Shown: positions 1-8,296 of the stretch, piece after piece | Numbering within the stretch: position 1 is the stretch's first letter | How the letters are laid out: each line of letters begins with the position of its first letter | Source of the DNA: an uncultured Myxococcales bacterium | GTDB taxonomy: Bacteria > Myxococcota_A > UBA9042 | Assembly (NCBI GenBank): GCA_903924465.1 | Contig: CAIYBN010000057.1 | Location: forward strand, 59,556 to 123,555 | Direction of reading: 5' to 3' | DNA length: 64,000 bases | The notes under the pieces: generated by a model | The model's input: the letters and a program-made list of their open reading frames with translations, nothing else | What the model was told of the DNA's origin: nothing | Database searches by the model: none | Made by a program: the position numbers and the translations under genes

Positions 1-159
1 GACCTGCAGCGCCTCGACTCCGCGATTCCCGTCGGCGTCACCTGTCGCCTCTGCGAACGCATGGACTGCGACCAGCGGGCGTTCCCGAGCTTGCGCCACA
101 CCATGCAGGTCGACGAAAACGTCCGCGGTGCATCGCCGTACATGCTCAGCCTCGGCTGA
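1..159 (+). CDS. C-terminus of a ScfR/RamB-like transcriptional regulator (5' partial)
   Basis: Only the last 52 codons are in the window, read in frame 1 from the edge to the TGA at 157-159. The peptide has the motif GVTCRLCERMDCDQRAFP followed by a tail of the form VDENxRGxxPY. Established knowledge: this Cys-rich ending is typical of the short-chain fatty acyl regulator family (DUF2083/ScfR, e.g. RamB), which joins an N-terminal XRE helix-turn-helix to an IrrE-like segment and controls acetate, propionate and glyoxylate genes. The DNA-binding part lies outside the window, so the target cannot be inferred. The next gene starts 57 bp downstream on the same strand. Confidence 0.75.
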   Translation, partial: DLQRLDSAIPVGVTCRLCERMDCDQRAFPSLRHTMQVDENVRGASPYMLSLG

Positions 160-215
160 CGGCAGAATTTCTGCTACCCTCGCGACGAAGCGGTTTTCCG
201 CACCGAGGGAACGTC

Positions 216-2396
216 ATGTTGTTGCGTCAGTTCGGCATTTTGACAAGCCTTTTCGCGCTGACCTCTTGCGGCGGCAATCCAGGCGGAAAACAGGTCGTTG
301 GGGAGCGCACGGCCCTCGCCGCGCCGGCAGCCGTCGCGCTGGCCGCCCATGCGGACGCCGATCATGCCTACGTCGCCGGTGGCTTGCAGGACCTCGACAA
401 GGTCACCGAGCATTTCATGGCGGCGCTCGAGTCGTTGCCGGAGCCCACGCGCGCGCAAATCCAAACCGCCGTTTCACGCCCGAAACTTCTGGAATGGTTT
501 GGCTTTGACCCGACCAAACGCGCTGGCTGGGATGATATCGGCGTCGATGCCGCGGCGGGCGTTTTCTTTGTCATGGACGATCGCTGGCCAGCGGGCGATG
601 GGCCGATCCGCCAGCCCGTCCTGTTCGCCCGGCTGAGCAACGTGGAGCACTGGAAGGCGCTGCTCGCGCGCAAAGGCGCGGTCTTTGCCAAGGAAGCGCC
701 GACGCCGGGCACGAGCGAGGCGGTGGAAACGTGCGACATCGGCAAGATGACGATTTGGCTGGCGCGCTCCGGCCAGGACTACGCGTTGACGTTGGGCACA
801 AGCACGGACGCGCCGGAGGTCAAAGCCGCGGCGGAGAAGGCGTTCCTGCAGATTGCCCACATGCCGACCACGTCACTGGACCAGACCAAGGGCTGGAAAG
901 CCGCCGTGCGCGACGCGGGGCGGCCGTGGCTGGTGACCTGGGCGCGAACGGCGGATTTGGGTCTGGTGGGCAAGGGCGAACCGTCGTCGGACATGGCGCA
1001 TTTTGCCAAGCTGTTTCCGCAGTTCGCGTGGTGGCTGGGCGATGGCTGGGCCGTGCGTGCGACGATGCTGCCGGTTGCGCGTCAGAGCTTGCAGGACATG
1101 TTCGTTCCGGAGAAAGCGGCGCCGGCGTGCGCGGCCTTGATTCCAGCGGAAGGCTGGGGCGCGTTGCGCCTGTCGCTGCATCTCAACAAGTTTACCGACG
1201 GCTTGCTGCGTCTGGCGCCGCCGTCGGCGTCGAACGAGGAGCGCGCCGTGATGGCCGCGGCATTGACGAGTGCCCTGGCACTGACCGGCTTGCCACCGGG
1301 CGACGTGATGGCCGCGTGGAGTGGCCACGTGTGCGGCGCGGTGGATCTGGCGACGATTCCGCCGATGCTGAGCGGCGAAGGCATGCCGAATTGGCTGCTC
1401 GTGCTCGGGGTCCAGGACGGCGTGAAGGCGGACGCGGCGCTGGCGGCGCTTGCAGACCGCGCCAAGAACCAGATGAGCATGGCGGTGCGAACGGCGACCA
1501 TCGCGGGGCAGCAGGGCTATTTCGTCCAAGCCGGCCCCTTCGGCATTGCGGCGGTGCGCGACGCCGAACGCATCGTGTTTGGGCCATCGCCGGAAGCGTT
1601 GAATGCCGCCCTCGCCCGCCCCGCTGGCGCGTCGTTGGCCAGCACCGCGATGGCCGATGCCTTGGACGGCCGCAGCATCTTCGGCCTCATCGTCGACCTG
1701 CGCACCGCTCGCGACATTGCGCTTGGCGTGATGCAGGCGCGGCAAATGGACGACGAACAGGCCAAAACGGTTTCCGATACGTTCACGTCGATCCTCGGCA
1801 ATGCCCGGCTGGCCGGGATTGCGCTGCGCCTGGAGGACGAGACGCTGGCGCTGGGACCGGCGGGCGTGTCTGAAGGCGGCTGGTCCGGTGGAACCATGAT
1901 CGGCATCCTCGCGGCGATCGCCATTCCGCAATTTCACAAGTATCTCGCACTGGCCAAGGCTGCCGAGGCCCGCGCGAATCTGCGGCAAATGCGCGAATCG
2001 GCGATGGTCTTCCTGTTGACGGATCGCGTCGACCCGAAGACCGGCAAGCTCGCCGCACCGCGTTTTCCACAGACCACCGTCGTGACGCCCGGAGTGAGCT
2101 GCTGCGATCCAGCCGTTGACCGCGACGGGGATCAGCGTTGCGACGCGGACCCGACGCCGTGGCAGCAAGTGGGCTGGCAGGAGTTGGGTTTCCAGCCCGA
2201 TGGCCAGCACAGCTTCCGCTATCGTTTCGAGTCAGCCGGCACCGGCGATGCCGCGTCATTCGTCGCCAGCGCGTACGGCGATCTCGATTGCGATGGCATC
2301 CAATCCACCTTCCAGGTCACGGCCAGGCCGTGCAAGGGCAAGGGATGCAAGGACAAATTCCGCATCGACGAAAAGGAAACCAACGCCAATGAGTGA
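216..2396 (+). CDS. Large lipoprotein with an internal type IV pilin-like module
   Basis: This 726-residue protein starts with a short signal peptide and a lipobox (ALTSCG, Cys about residue 18), so it should be lipid-anchored. Residues about 20-550 are a long region I do not recognise with certainty; it loosely recalls DUF3352-type proteins. At about residues 558-575 there is a pilin-like hydrophobic helix (GILAAIAIPQFHKYL) followed by an amphipathic stretch. The C-terminus has features seen in pilin heads of this lineage: paired cysteines, a W-x5-LGF motif, and an AYGDLDCDGxxS motif. The prepilin cleavage site is not obviously intact, since the helix is preceded by GGWSGGTM rather than G-F-T/S-L-x-E. 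The stop codon overlaps the next start by 8 bp, implying translational coupling. Confidence 0.7.
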   Translation: MLLRQFGILTSLFALTSCGGNPGGKQVVGERTALAAPAAVALAAHADADHAYVAGGLQDLDKVTEHFMAALESLPEPTRAQIQTAVSRPKLLEWFGFDPTKRAGWDDIGVDAAAGVFFVMDDRWPAGDGPIRQPVLFARLSNVEHWKALLARKGAVFAKEAPTPGTSEAVETCDIGKMTIWLARSGQDYALTLGTSTDAPEVKAAAEKAFLQIAHMPTTSLDQTKGWKAAVRDAGRPWLVTWARTADLGLVGKGEPSSDMAHFAKLFPQFAWWLGDGWAVRATMLPVARQSLQDMFVPEKAAPACAALIPAEGWGALRLSLHLNKFTDGLLRLAPPSASNEERAVMAAALTSALALTGLPPGDVMAAWSGHVCGAVDLATIPPMLSGEGMPNWLLVLGVQDGVKADAALAALADRAKNQMSMAVRTATIAGQQGYFVQAGPFGIAAVRDAERIVFGPSPEALNAALARPAGASLASTAMADALDGRSIFGLIVDLRTARDIALGVMQARQMDDEQAKTVSDTFTSILGNARLAGIALRLEDETLALGPAGVSEGGWSGGTMIGILAAIAIPQFHKYLALAKAAEARANLRQMRESAMVFLLTDRVDPKTGKLAAPRFPQTTVVTPGVSCCDPAVDRDGDQRCDADPTPWQQVGWQELGFQPDGQHSFRYRFESAGTGDAASFVASAYGDLDCDGIQSTFQVTARPCKGKGCKDKFRIDEKETNANE

Positions 2397-3555
2397 GGCA
2401 CCACGTCTCCGCTTTGACCGCCATGAGCTTGCGGGCGCCTTTGGCGACATCGGCACCGATTTGCCCCTGCTGATCGCGCTGGTGGCGACCTGCGGTCTGG
2501 ACGCTGCGAGCGTCTGCATCGTCTTCGGCGGGATGCAAATCGCCACTGGCATGTTGTATGGCATGCCCATGCCGGTCCAGCCACTCAAGGCGATGGCGAC
2601 CATCATGCTCGCCAAGCACCTGTCGGCCGGCACGCTGGCGGGCGGTGGCCTCGTCATCGGCGTGGTGATGTTGCTGCTGGCTGTGACCGGGCTGCTGGAT
2701 TGGCTGGCGCGCGTGATACCTCGGGAAGTTGTGCGCGGCATTCAACTGGGACTTGGCCTGACGCTGGCGACGCTGGCGCTGAAGAACTACGCGGCGGCCG
2801 ATGGGATCCCGGGCTATCTGCTCGCAACCGTGGCGCTGGTGCTCCTGTTGGTCTTGCGCAAACAGCACCGCATCCCCGCGCCGCTGGTCGTCATCGCGCT
2901 GGGTGCGGTGTACGCGCTCCTGCGCCACCACGGCCCGGCAACGTTCGGCGATTCCTTCGGCCTGAGACTGCCATCGTTTCGCGTGCCGACCACCGAAGAA
3001 CTGACCCAGGGCGCGCTCCTCCTCGCGCTGCCGCAGCTGCCCCTGTCCTTGGGCAACTCCGTCATCGCGACCAGCCAGACCGCCCACGACCTGTTCCCGA
3101 ACCGGCCCGTCTCGGTCCGCAAGATCGGCTTCACCTACGCCGCCATGAACCTCATCGCGCCGTGGTTCGGCGGCGTGCCGGTCTGCCACGGCTGCGGCGG
3201 CCTGGTCGGCTTCTACGGCTTCGGCGCGCGTACCGGCGGCGCCGCAGTCCTCTACGGTTCGATGTATTTGGTACTCGGTCTGCTTTTTGCGCCGGGCTTC
3301 ACGCACGTCGTGCACGTTTTCCCCATGCCCGTGCTGGGCGTGGTGCTGCTTTTCGAAGCGATCGCGCTGATGACCTTGGTTGGCGATGTTGCCCGCGAGC
3401 GCGGCGCGCTGTGGATTGCGCTCCTGGTCGCAAGCGCGGTCATCGCGCTGCCGTACGGCTACCTCGTTGGCCTGGTGATCGGCACATTGCTGGCCTCCGC
3501 CATGCGCCGCGGCTGGGTCTTGCCGCAGGCCGCAGGCCGCCCGCCGGAAGCGTGA
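2389..3555 (+). CDS. MOT1-family molybdate/sulfate transporter
   Basis: The 388-residue protein is an integral membrane protein with roughly ten hydrophobic segments. The N-terminal motif LAGAFGDIGTDLPLL and a second conserved block near residue 265 (VCHGCGGLVGFYGFGARTGG) are hallmarks of the MFS_MOT1 family (PF16983) related to SulP carriers, which import molybdate or sulfate. The start is the ATG overlapping the end of the upstream lipoprotein gene; an open frame continues upstream but covers the real preceding gene. A molybdate supply would fit an anaerobe, but no molybdoenzyme gene is visible in the window. It ends 1 bp from the convergent gene at 3557. Confidence 0.85.
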   Translation: MSEAPRLRFDRHELAGAFGDIGTDLPLLIALVATCGLDAASVCIVFGGMQIATGMLYGMPMPVQPLKAMATIMLAKHLSAGTLAGGGLVIGVVMLLLAVTGLLDWLARVIPREVVRGIQLGLGLTLATLALKNYAAADGIPGYLLATVALVLLLVLRKQHRIPAPLVVIALGAVYALLRHHGPATFGDSFGLRLPSFRVPTTEELTQGALLLALPQLPLSLGNSVIATSQTAHDLFPNRPVSVRKIGFTYAAMNLIAPWFGGVPVCHGCGGLVGFYGFGARTGGAAVLYGSMYLVLGLLFAPGFTHVVHVFPMPVLGVVLLFEAIALMTLVGDVARERGALWIALLVASAVIALPYGYLVGLVIGTLLASAMRRGWVLPQAAGRPPEA

Positions 3556-3556
3556 G

Positions 3557-4210
3557 CTACTTGGCGTCCATGAAGAACGCCACGTGGCCGTGGGGCGACG
3601 TGTCACCATCATCGCAATCGCCGTACAGGTGAAAGCGCACTGTCCAGCGACCGGGCTGGTCAAAGTGAATCGGTCCGACCAGATAGCGTCCCGGCGTTGA
3701 CGTTTCCTGGGACGTCTGCCCGGAATTGTCCACTGCATGACTCGTGAGCGGATCGCCTGTGTCCACAAGCACTTCGGCGTAGACCGGATGCTCCGTCACC
3801 ACGAGATGGCTCGCAGGCTTGCCGTCGCTCTTGGTCGTCACGTCGACCTGGTAATACACGTCTTCATTCAACGCGGCGCCCGTCGATTGCCAAGCGACGT
3901 GGTATTTGCAGTCGTCATCATCTGCTTCAGCACCCTTGTGGGTGGGTCCGTATTCCGCCACAAGGTCGTCAGTTCCGTTTGCCGAGGTCGCGTCACCGCC
4001 CGCTGCGATGCCGTCCAGGCCGCTTGCGTCGGTGGACGCCTTGCACGTCGCGGCATCGACCGTGGGCACCGCTTTGCCCTTGCAGGCATCGTCCGCCGTG
4101 TCTGGCGCAACCAAGCCAAATGCGCCGAACGTCCGTGGCGTAGCGTCCGTGACGGCGGGCGTGCGGCATCCGGCCGCAAGAAACAAAATCACAGGTGCAA
4201 TCGATCGCAT
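3557..4210 (-). CDS. Hypothetical lipoprotein
   Basis: 217 residues with a short signal peptide and lipobox (FLAAGC). A low-complexity acidic linker occupies about residues 30-95. The C-terminal half is compact and beta-rich, ending with the pattern GPIHFDQPGRWTVRFHLYGD then DCDDGDTSPHGHVAFFM. This loosely resembles immunoglobulin-like or FixH/YtkA-like folds, but I do not assign a function. The start is supported by GGAGACGTTC directly upstream. It converges with the MOT1 transporter gene. Confidence 0.65.
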   Translation of the reverse strand: MRSIAPVILFLAAGCRTPAVTDATPRTFGAFGLVAPDTADDACKGKAVPTVDAATCKASTDASGLDGIAAGGDATSANGTDDLVAEYGPTHKGAEADDDDCKYHVAWQSTGAALNEDVYYQVDVTTKSDGKPASHLVVTEHPVYAEVLVDTGDPLTSHAVDNSGQTSQETSTPGRYLVGPIHFDQPGRWTVRFHLYGDCDDGDTSPHGHVAFFMDAK

Positions 4211-4240
4211 GAACGTCTCCTTGGGGGCCGGTTGACCCAG

Positions 4241-5560
4241 TCACGGTCCCGAGCAGCACGCGGCCCAATCCGGGCGACAGAAGGTCGGCTGGATCTGGCA
4301 GAGCATGGACAGGCACATCGTGTCGGTCGCGCAGACGCCCTTGCAGGTGTTGGTGGGATCCGCGCCGCAGGTCGGCGGTGTCGTGCTGCCACAGGAACAC
4401 GCGTCGTAGTCGGCGCAGCACGTGCCCTTGGCCTTGCAGTCCGACGCGCAGCTGCAACCGCCAAACGGCCCGGCGGCTTGCCCGCATTTGCCGTTGCAGG
4501 TGTTGTTCACGTCAGCGCCACACGTCGCAGTTCCGCAGTTCGCGACCGATGTGTGCACGCACGGGTCGACGCCGGTAGCGTTGGCGTTGCAGGAATCGGT
4601 CGTGCACGCGTTGCCGTCGTCGCAGTTCAAGGCGACGTGCTGGCAGCCGGGGCCGTTGACACACGAGTCCGTGGTGCACGGGTTGTTGTCCGTGCAGGTT
4701 GCCGGCGTGCCACCCTGACACGCGCCGTTCTTGCAGGTTTCATTGCTGGTGCAGGCGTTGCCGTCATTGCAGGACGCGCCGTTGCTGTACGCGCAGCCGC
4801 TGGCCGAGCACACGCCCGCGCCACATGCCCCAGTGCTGCTGCAGGCCTGCCCCGTGCTGGCGTATCCGCTGCGGTTCGCGACGCACGGAAAGAAGCTGTT
4901 GTTGGCGCACGTGCCACTGCCGGCGGTGCAGACGTCGGGATGACACGCAAAGTCGCTGCCGCACCACTTGTCGGCGTCGCAGTCGACATCGCTCACGCAC
5001 TCCACGCACATCCCGGTCGCCTTGTTGCAGACAAACGTGCAGTCCTTGCTGGACGTGCAGGTCTTCTGGACGGTGCAGAGGTTGGCGACGCAGACCTGTT
5101 CGCCGCTGCAGTCGGCCTTGCTGTTGCAGTCGACGCAGAGTCCGCTGGCCAGATTGCAGACTTGATTCGTGGCCTTGCACGCGACGTCCGATTTGCACCC
5201 GGGTTTGCCGGAATCGGTCGTCGTCACGCCATCCAAGCCGGGCGCCGTGTCCGTGACAACCGGCGCATCGGTCAGCGGAACGGCATCCAGCTCGACGCCA
5301 TCCGTGGGTTGCAGCACGTCCAGCGGGCTCACATCCGCCCCGGCGGCATCGGTCCCAGCGGCCGCGTCGAGACCGACGATGACATCCCCGGTCGCCGGCG
5401 TGGCATCGGCCGAGAGCTGACCATCGGCTGCCGCGTCACCGATACTGACAAAGACGCCACCGCCGCCACCCGATGTTGCGCTGCACGCAGTCACAAGCAA
5501 CGCAGCCAAGCACGCGCCCAGCTTTGCCGGTCGCCACACGCCGTCCAATTGTCCAAACAT
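4241..5560 (-). CDS. Cys-rich CDDGN-repeat lipoprotein with C-terminal somatomedin-B-like module
   Basis: 439 residues. Order of parts: signal peptide with lipobox (LLVTAC), a Gly/Asp/Ala-rich linker to about residue 110, then many Cys clusters of the type CxxDxDC / CDDGNACTTDSC, and finally a tail in which eight cysteines are spaced as in a somatomedin-B domain (CNGKCGQ... CSCASDCKAKGTCCADYDAC). CDDGN repeats are common in secreted myxobacterial surface proteins of unknown role; SMB domains are mostly known from animals and mediate protein binding. It is the last gene of a tight set after lon: 2 bp separate it from the small membrane protein upstream. Start chosen at the ATG just before the signal peptide. 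Confidence 0.75.
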   Translation of the reverse strand: MFGQLDGVWRPAKLGACLAALLVTACSATSGGGGGVFVSIGDAAADGQLSADATPATGDVIVGLDAAAGTDAAGADVSPLDVLQPTDGVELDAVPLTDAPVVTDTAPGLDGVTTTDSGKPGCKSDVACKATNQVCNLASGLCVDCNSKADCSGEQVCVANLCTVQKTCTSSKDCTFVCNKATGMCVECVSDVDCDADKWCGSDFACHPDVCTAGSGTCANNSFFPCVANRSGYASTGQACSSTGACGAGVCSASGCAYSNGASCNDGNACTSNETCKNGACQGGTPATCTDNNPCTTDSCVNGPGCQHVALNCDDGNACTTDSCNANATGVDPCVHTSVANCGTATCGADVNNTCNGKCGQAAGPFGGCSCASDCKAKGTCCADYDACSCGSTTPPTCGADPTNTCKGVCATDTMCLSMLCQIQPTFCRPDWAACCSGP

Positions 5561-5562
5561 GC

Positions 5563-5727
5563 CTACTCGCTCTGTGGCGGTTTGGGTCGATTGCGCCCGT
5601 CCAACCAGGCCATCGCCAATGCCAACGCGACGGAGCTTACCAAAACGATCGCCGCAAGCGCCAGCCAGCCATCTTGCGTGGAATTGGCCGCGCAGACGAC
5701 ACAGTCCGCAAAAGGCAGTCGGATCAT
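5563..5727 (-). CDS. Small membrane protein (54 residues)
   Basis: A short frame fills the space between lon and the Cys-rich lipoprotein gene, with 3 bp on one side and 2 bp on the other. The product begins MIRLPFADCVVC, has one strongly hydrophobic helix at about residues 21-41 (WLALAAIVLVSSVALALAMA) and a charged, Pro-rich tail (DGRNRPKPPQSE). A CxxC pair precedes the helix and could bind metal or be oxidised. A short AGG lies upstream of the ATG. The exact fit between neighbours and the clean transmembrane design make it likely real. I recognise no family. Confidence 0.7.
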   Translation of the reverse strand: MIRLPFADCVVCAANSTQDGWLALAAIVLVSSVALALAMAWLDGRNRPKPPQSE

Positions 5728-5730
5728 GAC

Positions 5731-8145
5731 CTAAGCGCTCGCCGTCGCCGTCTTGGACGGTCGCGCCGACGGCGGCACTTCCAGCGCCGCTTCCAGCACA
5801 TCGTCCATGCGCGTGGCAAACACGAACTCCACGCCCGCGCGCGCCTGTTCCGGGATGTCCCGCAGATCCTTCTTGTTGCGAATCGGCAGGATGATCTTCT
5901 TGATCCCGCCGCGCATCGCCGCCAGCACTTTGTCCTTGATGCCGCCGACCGGCAGCACCAGACCACGCAGCGTCGCTTCGCCGGTCATCGACACGTCGCC
6001 GCGCACGCGCACGCCCGTGAGCAGGGACACCAGCGCCGTGTACATCGTCACGCCCGCCGACGGCCCATCCTTGGGCGTCGCGCCTGCCGGGAAGTGGATG
6101 TGAATGTCCCACTCCTCGAACATCTTGCGCTCGATGCCCAGCTTCTCGGCGTTCGCTTCGACCAAGGACAGCGCAATCTGCGCCGACTCCTTCATCACAT
6201 CGCCCAGTTGCCCCGTCAGCCGCAGCTTGCCACGGCCTGGCATCTTGGACGTTTCGATGAACAGCAAGTCGCCGCCCGCCCGTGTCCACGCCATGCCCGT
6301 CGCCACACCCGGCGCTTCCGTGCGCGTCGCCGTCTCCGGCTCGTACGCGAAGTTGCCGAGCATCTCGTCCAGATCGTCGATGTTCAGCGTCCGTTCCGTG
6401 TAGTCGCCCTTGGCAATACCCACCGCGACGTTGCGTGCGATGTCAGCCATCCGCCGTTCCAGGTTGCGCACGCCGGCTTCCCGCGTGTAGTGCGAGATCA
6501 CGCGATCCAGCACGTCATCGGGCAGCACCAATTGCTCCGGCCGCAGACCGTGTTCCTTGATCTGCTTGGGCATCAAGTGCCTGCGCGCAATGTGGAATTT
6601 CTCCTCATGCGTGTAGCCCGACAGCTCAATGACCTCCATGCGATCCAGCAGCGGCGGCGGAATCGTGTCCGTCGTGTTCGCCGTGGCGATGAACAGGATC
6701 TTGGACAGATCGAACGCGGTATCCAGATAGTGATCCGAGAACGTGTGGTTCTGCTCCGGATCCAGCACCTCCAGCAGCGCCGCCGTCGGATCGCCGCGCC
6801 AGTCGTGGGTCAGCTTGTCCACTTCATCCAGAATCATCACAGGATTGCGCGACTCCGCCTTCTTCATCGCCATGATGATCTTGCCGGGCATCGCGCCGAT
6901 GTACGTGCGCCGGTGACCGCGAATCTCCGCTTCATCGCGCACGCCGCCGAGACTGAGCCGCTGGAACTTGCGCCCCAACGATTCGGCGATGCTGTGGCCC
7001 AACGACGTCTTGCCCACGCCCGGAGGCCCGACCAGGCACAGCACCGGGCCGCGCATGTCGTTCTTCAGCTTGGAAACCGCCAAATACTCAATGATCCGCG
7101 TCTTGATCTTCTCCAGACCGTAGTGCCGTTCCTCCAGCACCTTCTCCGCGTGCTTCAGATCGAGGTTGTCCTCGGTCATCGTGCTCCACGGCAGTTCACT
7201 GAACCATTCCAAGTACGTACGCGCCACCGTGTATTCCGGCGAGCCGGCCTGAATGGTCCGCAGCCGCTTCAGTTCCTTCGTCGCGATCTTGAGCGCCTCT
7301 TCCGGCAGACCGACCTTCATCAGCCGCTCTTCCAGTTCGCCCAGTTCGTCGCCCTCGCCGCCTTCCAGCTCACCCAGCTCTTTCTGAATGGCTTTCAGCT
7401 GCTTGCGCAACACGTACTCGCGCTGGCTCTTGTTCAGGTCGCCTTTGACCTCGGAGTTGATGCGCTGGCTGATCCGCAGGATTTCCACCTGCTGGATCAC
7501 CAAATGCAACGTCTTCGTCAGCATTTCCTGCAAGTTTGACGCCTGCAGCACATCCACTTTCTCCTCGACCGTCACGCCCAGGTGCGTCAGCAGCAGGTAG
7601 ACAAGGCGCGCCGGATGCTCGAAATTTTCCTGCAAATCCGCGGCATTGATCGGCAGCTCCGGCACCATGTTGACCAGCTCGATGGCGGTATCGCGCACCG
7701 AATGCACCAGCGCCTGGATCTGCGGATCGGCGTCGTCCTTCTCGCTCAGCAGCTCCACGTCCGCCGACAGATACGGATCTTCCTGACAAATCCCTGTGAT
7801 CTTGAAGCGGTCCACACCGCGAATCACGACGTGATACGTCTCCGCGCCGTTGCGCAGCACCTTGATGAGCTGCCCGGTACAGCCGGCCCAATACAGTTCA
7901 TCCGGCTTGGGATTGTCGACGCTCTTGTCTTTCTGCGCGACGACGCCCACCACGGCGGCGCGGCGATCACCCAGACTTTCCAGCAACTTGATGGACTTGC
8001 CGCGACCGATGACCACGGGCATCACGGCGCCAGGGAACAGCACCGCATTGCGCAGCGCGAGAATCGGCAGATTGTGCAACGTGCTGCCGGTTTGAATGGG
8101 TTCAGGCACTTCCGTACTGTCGGGGGTTGTTTTTTCGGATGACAT
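5731..8145 (-). CDS. lon: ATP-dependent protease Lon
   Basis: 804 residues, the usual Lon length. Order: N-terminal LON substrate-binding domain (LPILALRNAVLFPG from about residue 30), coiled helical region, AAA+ module with Walker A GPPGVGKTS (about residue 371) and Walker B VMILDEVDK, then the proteolytic domain with Ser696 in KDGPSAGVT and Lys739 in IKDKV forming the catalytic dyad. Lon degrades misfolded and regulatory proteins in the cytoplasm. The ATG at 8145 is preferred over an upstream in-frame ATG because GGAAGG lies just before it and the protein then has normal length. Two small genes follow with almost no spacing. A sigma-70-like promoter is annotated at 8231-8258. Confidence 0.97.
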   Translation of the reverse strand: MSSEKTTPDSTEVPEPIQTGSTLHNLPILALRNAVLFPGAVMPVVIGRGKSIKLLESLGDRRAAVVGVVAQKDKSVDNPKPDELYWAGCTGQLIKVLRNGAETYHVVIRGVDRFKITGICQEDPYLSADVELLSEKDDADPQIQALVHSVRDTAIELVNMVPELPINAADLQENFEHPARLVYLLLTHLGVTVEEKVDVLQASNLQEMLTKTLHLVIQQVEILRISQRINSEVKGDLNKSQREYVLRKQLKAIQKELGELEGGEGDELGELEERLMKVGLPEEALKIATKELKRLRTIQAGSPEYTVARTYLEWFSELPWSTMTEDNLDLKHAEKVLEERHYGLEKIKTRIIEYLAVSKLKNDMRGPVLCLVGPPGVGKTSLGHSIAESLGRKFQRLSLGGVRDEAEIRGHRRTYIGAMPGKIIMAMKKAESRNPVMILDEVDKLTHDWRGDPTAALLEVLDPEQNHTFSDHYLDTAFDLSKILFIATANTTDTIPPPLLDRMEVIELSGYTHEEKFHIARRHLMPKQIKEHGLRPEQLVLPDDVLDRVISHYTREAGVRNLERRMADIARNVAVGIAKGDYTERTLNIDDLDEMLGNFAYEPETATRTEAPGVATGMAWTRAGGDLLFIETSKMPGRGKLRLTGQLGDVMKESAQIALSLVEANAEKLGIERKMFEEWDIHIHFPAGATPKDGPSAGVTMYTALVSLLTGVRVRGDVSMTGEATLRGLVLPVGGIKDKVLAAMRGGIKKIILPIRNKKDLRDIPEQARAGVEFVFATRMDDVLEAALEVPPSARPSKTATASA

Positions 8146-8230
8146 GGCTTCCTTCCCGTGCCGACCCATGGTCAGCGTGCCTGAGGACCTACTCCGTCGC
8201 CGTTTTGCCGACGACGGCGGTCCTGTGTTC

Positions 8231-8258
8231 ACTATAGCCAAGCACGCCACAGCTTCAA
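8231..8258 (-). promoter_or_regulatory. Candidate sigma-70 promoter of lon
   Basis: On the minus strand TTGAAG (8253-8258) and TATAGT (8231-8236) are separated by 16 bp. This would start transcription about 80 bp upstream of the lon ATG. The region between this gene and the next (8146-8296) otherwise holds only GC-rich sequence. No CIRCE or clear heat-shock sigma-32 site was seen. Confidence 0.45.
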
Positions 8259-8296
8259 GTCAAGGCCACCCGCGTCCGCAAGCGTAGCCTGAACCG

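Noticed and set aside
2317..3768. Minus-strand frame opposite the MOT1 transporter
   Set aside because: Gln/Arg/His-rich shadow sequence without ribosome-binding site; the plus-strand family match is clear.
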